9,471 bases of DNA from Mageeibacillus sp. UBA1257 (GTDB lineage Bacteria; Bacillota; Clostridia; UBA1212; UBA1257), in assembly GCA_002308775.1 (NCBI GenBank), contig DBVT01000066.1, positions 10,465-19,935 on the forward strand. The letters run 5' to 3'. Position numbers and translations under genes: made by a program. The notes under the pieces were generated by a model. The model saw only the letters and a program-made list of their open reading frames with translations. It was not told where the DNA came from and did no database searches. Below are positions 6,294-9,471 of this stretch, piece after piece. Position 1 is the stretch's first letter. Every line of letters starts with the position of its first letter.

Positions 6294-7685
6294 ATGAAAA
6301 AGACAAAGATAGGTTTGCTGCCGCTCTATATAGAGCTTTATGACCAGAGTGCTCCTTCACTCAGAAAAAGGCTGGAAGCGTTTTACGAAGAGGTCGCGAA
6401 AGAGTTCGAAAGCAGAGGTTTTGACGTAATGAGAGTGCCTTTCTGCAGACTGGTGCCCGAGTTCGAAGCTGCTGTTAAGAAGTTCGAGGACGAAAAATCA
6501 GACGTTATAGTGACGCTCCACATGGCTTATTCTCCTTCTCTTATGTCGTCCGACGCGCTCGCGAAGACAAAGCTCCCGATAATAGTTATGGATACGACAG
6601 ATACTCCTACGTTCGGATTTGATCAGGATCCCGATGACGTAAGCTATTGCCACGGTATCCACGGCGTTATGGATATGTGCAACCTCCTGAAGAGAAACGG
6701 AAAACCGTACGCGATCGCAGCGGGACACTACAAAGAATCAGATGTCTTCGAAAGAGTCGCGGGATATATAAAGGCGGCAAAAGCCGCGACTTCGCTTAAC
6801 GGAACGAAGGTCGGAACAGTAGGCGGAAGCTTCGAAGGAATGGGAGATTTCCTCGTTTCTGACGAAGAGATGAAGAACAGATTCGGAGTTGAAGTCGTAT
6901 ATTCAAATGGCCCTGAACTTGCGAAGATCTATGAGTCGATCGATGAGAAAGATGTCGAAAAAGAGATCGCGAAGGACAATAAATTTTACACTCCTATAAA
7001 TAAAATCGATCCTGAAGTTCATAAAATGTCCACAAGGACATGCCTCGCCGTCAGAAAATGGATCAAAAAAGAGAAACTTGACGCGTTTACGGTCAATTTT
7101 CTCGCGGTTTCGCCTTCTGACGGAATACCCACGATGCCTTTTATGGAAGCGTGCAAGGAAATGGCAAACGGTATAGGATATGCCGGAGAGGGAGACGTCT
7201 TAACAGCCGCGATCACCGGAGCTTTCATCAGAGGTTACAAGGATGCTACGTTCGCCGAGATCTTCTGTCCCGACTGGAGAGGCGGAAGGCTCTTTATCAG
7301 CCACATGGGCGAGTTCAACAACGATCTCGTCGCTAAAAAGCCCGAAATGAAACAGCTTAGATTCATATACGGAAGAAACGCGAAGGATCCCGTCGTAGGA
7401 TACGGATGCTACAAGCCCGGCAAAGCTGTTTATGTAAACGTTTGCAGAGACGCGGAAAAATACAATCTGGTCATCGCTCCGATCGAGATGCTCGATGCGC
7501 CCGGAGAAGTCTATCAGGGAAAAGTAAGAGGCTGGTTCAAGCCCAATGTTTCTACTGCGGAATTCCTCGAGTCGCTCAGCCGCGCGGGAGCCACACACCA
7601 CAGTTCGATAATTTACGGCGCAACTGAAGAGGAAATGATATATTTCGCAGAGCTTCTCGGGCTCAATCCGATAGTGATCAAATAA
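6294..7685 (+). CDS. L-fucose/L-arabinose isomerase superfamily protein, substrate unknown
   Basis: This is a predicted cytosolic, divalent-metal-dependent aldose-ketose isomerase of the AraA/FucI superfamily. Its 463 residues are shorter than AraA (about 500) or FucI (about 590). The metal ligands can be placed by comparison with AraA: E299 in AGEGD, E322 in TFAEIF, H337 in ISHMGE, and H435 or H436 in GATHHS. All four positions are filled, so activity is expected. The N-terminal half (KIGLLPLY, residues 5-12) and the AVSPSDGIPTMPFMEAC segment (271-287) also fit the superfamily. ATG 6294 was chosen over TTG 6282 because of the ribosome binding site. No signal peptide or membrane segment is seen. 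The FGGY kinase downstream supports an isomerise-then-phosphorylate pathway. L-arabinose, L-fucose, D-arabinose or another aldose are all possible. A non-catalytic role is less likely given the intact ligands. Confidence 0.9.
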   Translation: MKKTKIGLLPLYIELYDQSAPSLRKRLEAFYEEVAKEFESRGFDVMRVPFCRLVPEFEAAVKKFEDEKSDVIVTLHMAYSPSLMSSDALAKTKLPIIVMDTTDTPTFGFDQDPDDVSYCHGIHGVMDMCNLLKRNGKPYAIAAGHYKESDVFERVAGYIKAAKAATSLNGTKVGTVGGSFEGMGDFLVSDEEMKNRFGVEVVYSNGPELAKIYESIDEKDVEKEIAKDNKFYTPINKIDPEVHKMSTRTCLAVRKWIKKEKLDAFTVNFLAVSPSDGIPTMPFMEACKEMANGIGYAGEGDVLTAAITGAFIRGYKDATFAEIFCPDWRGGRLFISHMGEFNNDLVAKKPEMKQLRFIYGRNAKDPVVGYGCYKPGKAVYVNVCRDAEKYNLVIAPIEMLDAPGEVYQGKVRGWFKPNVSTAEFLESLSRAGATHHSSIIYGATEEEMIYFAELLGLNPIVIK

Positions 7686-7700
7686 CAAAAAACGTGAAAA

Positions 7701-7749
7701 AACGGGAATGGTCTGTCTGCAAAAAAGGCGATTGTTCCCGTTATTTTTT
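7701..7749 (+). terminator. Terminator-like hairpin between the isomerase and kinase genes
   Basis: AACGGGAA (7701-7708) pairs with TTCCCGTT (7735-7742) around a 26-base loop, followed by A and six T residues (7744-7749). The long loop makes it weaker than the other terminators. It may reduce, rather than stop, transcription into the kinase gene. Confidence 0.6.
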
Positions 7750-7752
7750 GGA

Positions 7753-7789
7753 TTTTTACGCTTAAAACGTACATTTTCAAGTGTAAAAA
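7753..7789 (+). repeat. Inverted repeat just upstream of the kinase ribosome binding site
   Basis: TTTTTACGCTT (7753-7763) is complementary to AAGTGTAAAAA (7779-7789) with one G-T wobble, separated by 15 bases. It ends 2 bases before the Shine-Dalgarno sequence. It could be an mRNA hairpin affecting translation or stability, or an operator. Confidence 0.5.
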
Positions 7790-7791
7790 CG

Positions 7792-7797
7792 AGGAGG
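7792..7797 (+). promoter_or_regulatory. Ribosome binding site of the kinase gene
   Basis: A full AGGAGG lies 7 bases before ATG 7805, which supports that start codon. No convincing -10/-35 pair was found in the gap, so the kinase probably depends on the isomerase promoter. Confidence 0.85.
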
Positions 7798-7804
7798 ATT
7801 CGCA

Positions 7805-9247
7805 ATGTATATAATAGGAACGGACGTCGGAACGACAGGCACGAAAACGATAGTCATCGATGAAAAAGGCCTCAAAAAAGGCAAAGCCTACAGGGAATAC
7901 GAACTGAAAACCGCTCCCGGAGGAATAGTTTCGCAAAACGCGGATGACTGGTGGAAAGCCGTCGCAGAGACCATAAGGGAAGCGACCGCTGACATAAAGG
8001 ACAAAGAGGAAATAAAGGCGATAGGTCTTTCGACTCAAGGCGCGAGTATGCTCGCGGTCGACGGCAATTTCGAGCCGTTATGTGAAGTCATAACATGGAT
8101 GGATCAGAGGGCGTCCGAAGAATGCAGCTATCTTAAAAAAGAAGTCGGGACAGAATATGTCTACGAAAAATCCGGATGGAAGCTCACTCCCGCGGGAGAC
8201 GCGTCAAAGATCCTCTGGCTCAAAAACAAATGCCCTGAAGTGTTTAATAAAGCACGCTCGTTCGTCTCGACAGTCGAATTCGTGAATTACAAGCTGACGG
8301 GCGAGAACGTGACAGATCCGACAAACGCAGGCATAAGGCAGCTTTTCGATATGCAGTCAAACAAATGGGACGCGAAAATACTGGACGCGATCGGAATAGA
8401 TGAAAAAAGGCTTCCCGAGATCAGATTTTCCGGAAAACCCGTCGGAAAATTGACAAAAGATGCAGCAAAACTGCTGGGATTGTCTGAGAATACTATGGTT
8501 TACAACGGAGCGCATGACCAGTACTGCGCGTCTTTGGGAACGGGAGCCGTATCGCCCGGAGAGATGCTTTTATCTACGGGAACGACCTGGGTAGTGCTCG
8601 GCATCACGGAAAAACCGATGACAGACGCGGGAACATCTCTTTGCGTGAGCCGCCATCCTTCCGAAAACGCCTACGGAGCGCTCGCATCACTTGTCGCCGG
8701 CGGTTCGACTCTTAAATGGTTCAAACAGATGGTGAACGAGGATTTCAAAGTCATAGACGCCGAAGCGGAGAAGAGGGCAGAAAGCTCGAAGAATTTGTAT
8801 TTTTACCCTTATTTGACTGGTTCAAGTATCGCACACAAAATAAAGCCTTCCGGCGGTATGGTAAAAGGTCTTGAGATCAGCCACGATAAATTCGACCTTG
8901 CGCGCGCGATCATGGAGGGAGTAGCGTTTGAAACATCTATGGTGCTCGATATTTTCAAGTCGTGCGGTATTAATATCAAGAGTTTGATGATGTCCGGAGG
9001 CGCCGCGAAGAGCAGGATTTGGTCAGAGATCGCGGGCTATGCTACGGGGTGCGACATTTACAGAACTTCAGACGCGGACGTTTGTCCCATCGGCGGAGCC
9101 GTTCTCGCAGCAGTCGGATGCGGACTGTTCAAAAGTTACAAGGAGTGTTCCGGGATCATCGGCGGCAGCGAAAAACTGCCTCTCCCCGACGCTTCGATGT
9201 ACGATTATTACGCCGAAAAGAAAGCGGGATATCTGAAAAATATGTGA
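7805..9247 (+). CDS. FGGY-family carbohydrate kinase (xylulokinase-like)
   Basis: This cytosolic enzyme is predicted to phosphorylate a ketose or related sugar with ATP. The 480 residues are normal for FGGY kinases. The N-terminal phosphate loop is GTDVGTTGTK (5-14). LSTQGAS (75-81) and WMDQRA (98-103) lie in the sugar-binding region. An FGGY signature-like stretch, SKILWLKNK, is at 134-142. The catalytic base is D238 in GAHDQ. GTGAVSPGE and STGTTW follow, then the second signature region (about 355-380) with AIMEGVAFE, and the adenosine-binding MSGGAAKSRIW (396-406). All expected catalytic elements are present. LSTQGAS differs from the MHG motif of classical xylulokinase XylB, so the substrate may not be xylulose. 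The partner isomerase upstream should supply the ketose. Alternatives are kinases for ribulose, fuculose or another ketose. Confidence 0.93.
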   Translation: MYIIGTDVGTTGTKTIVIDEKGLKKGKAYREYELKTAPGGIVSQNADDWWKAVAETIREATADIKDKEEIKAIGLSTQGASMLAVDGNFEPLCEVITWMDQRASEECSYLKKEVGTEYVYEKSGWKLTPAGDASKILWLKNKCPEVFNKARSFVSTVEFVNYKLTGENVTDPTNAGIRQLFDMQSNKWDAKILDAIGIDEKRLPEIRFSGKPVGKLTKDAAKLLGLSENTMVYNGAHDQYCASLGTGAVSPGEMLLSTGTTWVVLGITEKPMTDAGTSLCVSRHPSENAYGALASLVAGGSTLKWFKQMVNEDFKVIDAEAEKRAESSKNLYFYPYLTGSSIAHKIKPSGGMVKGLEISHDKFDLARAIMEGVAFETSMVLDIFKSCGINIKSLMMSGGAAKSRIWSEIAGYATGCDIYRTSDADVCPIGGAVLAAVGCGLFKSYKECSGIIGGSEKLPLPDASMYDYYAEKKAGYLKNM

Positions 9248-9283
9248 TATTGACCGTACCGCCTATCCGCTACAGTTGCTGAC

Positions 9284-9318
9284 AAAGACCCGTATCTGAA
9301 ACTGCGGGTCTTTTTTCT
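9284..9318 (+). terminator. Intrinsic terminator after the kinase gene
   Basis: AAAGACCCG (9284-9292) pairs with CGGGTCTTT (9305-9313) around a 12-base loop, followed by further T residues. A second small hairpin (TCCTG 9324-9328, CAGGA 9335-9339) with T-rich sequence after it may act as backup. Confidence 0.9.
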
Positions 9319-9383
9319 TTTCGTCCTGCTCAAACAGGAATTATTTATTTCCCCCTTCAAAGTAAAAAAAGTGTTAAAAATGC

Positions 9384-9412
9384 TTTACAACGACGACAAT
9401 CTATGTTAAAAT
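9384..9412 (+). promoter_or_regulatory. Promoter for the gene that starts at the window edge
   Basis: TTTACA (9384-9389) and TAAAAT (9407-9412) are 17 bases apart, and TG at 9404-9405 gives an extended -10. The predicted start is near 9419. Confidence 0.75.
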
Positions 9413-9458
9413 AATCTTTAACAGGAAAAGAATCAGTCTTTTCGAATTATATAGTTAT

Positions 9459-9471
9459 AGGAGGTATTTAT
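9459..9471 (+). promoter_or_regulatory. Shine-Dalgarno sequence and first two bases of a probable start codon of the next gene
   Basis: AGGAGGT (9459-9465) is followed by ATTTAT at the end of the window. If the next base is G, ATG begins at 9470 with a 5-base spacing from AGGAGG. The gene itself is outside the window and cannot be identified. In this setting a sugar uptake or regulatory gene is possible but not shown. Confidence 0.6.

Noticed and set aside
7748..7775. TTGGAT-N16-TACATT upstream of the kinase as a promoter.
   Set aside because: Only 3 of 6 and 4 of 6 consensus bases match, and the site overlaps a terminator T run and an inverted repeat.
7200..7805. Long minus-strand open frame (201 codons) across the isomerase 3' end.
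   Set aside because: It is antisense to a well-supported gene, has no recognisable family motif and its frame follows from the codon pattern of the plus-strand gene.

Overview
The window reads as a chromosomal segment of an anaerobic, Clostridia-like Firmicute. The grounds are Gram-positive division gene content (a SepF homologue), strong AGGAGG-type ribosome binding sites, sigma-A-type promoters, arginine codons that are mostly AGA/AGG, a cysteine-rich cytosolic protein, and a surface-protein tail of the TGD/hydrophobic helix/KKR type common in clostridial families. The exact genus cannot be fixed from the sequence. All recognised genes lie on the plus strand. No tRNA, rRNA, CRISPR array, insertion sequence or prophage gene was seen.

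Layout. Bases 1-180 are the 3' end of a surface protein, closed by a terminator. An extended -10 promoter then starts leuS (leucyl-tRNA synthetase), followed after 73 bases by argS (arginyl-tRNA synthetase) and after 4 bases by a YggS/PLPBP-type pyridoxal-phosphate protein. A sepF homologue follows and ends at two successive terminators (6097-6141 and 6199-6220). This leuS-argS-yggS-sepF stretch is probably one transcription unit, with a consensus-like extra promoter inside the 3' end of yggS that should raise sepF expression separately.

The second half is a sugar module. An AraA/FucI-superfamily aldose-ketose isomerase has its own near-consensus promoter. A 119-base gap carrying a terminator-like hairpin and a second inverted repeat separates it from an FGGY-family carbohydrate kinase. 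Together they would isomerise an aldose and phosphorylate the resulting ketose; the sugar cannot be named from sequence alone. After the kinase terminator, a new promoter and a strong Shine-Dalgarno sequence run to the last base, so the next gene very probably starts at the window edge.

Most of the window is ordinary housekeeping and catabolic content, and no unknown multi-gene system is evident. The most unusual locus is sepF. It has a very long charged linker, eight cysteines in the conserved core, a dedicated upstream promoter buried in yggS, and an internal Shine-Dalgarno/ATG that could produce the core domain without its membrane-targeting helix.
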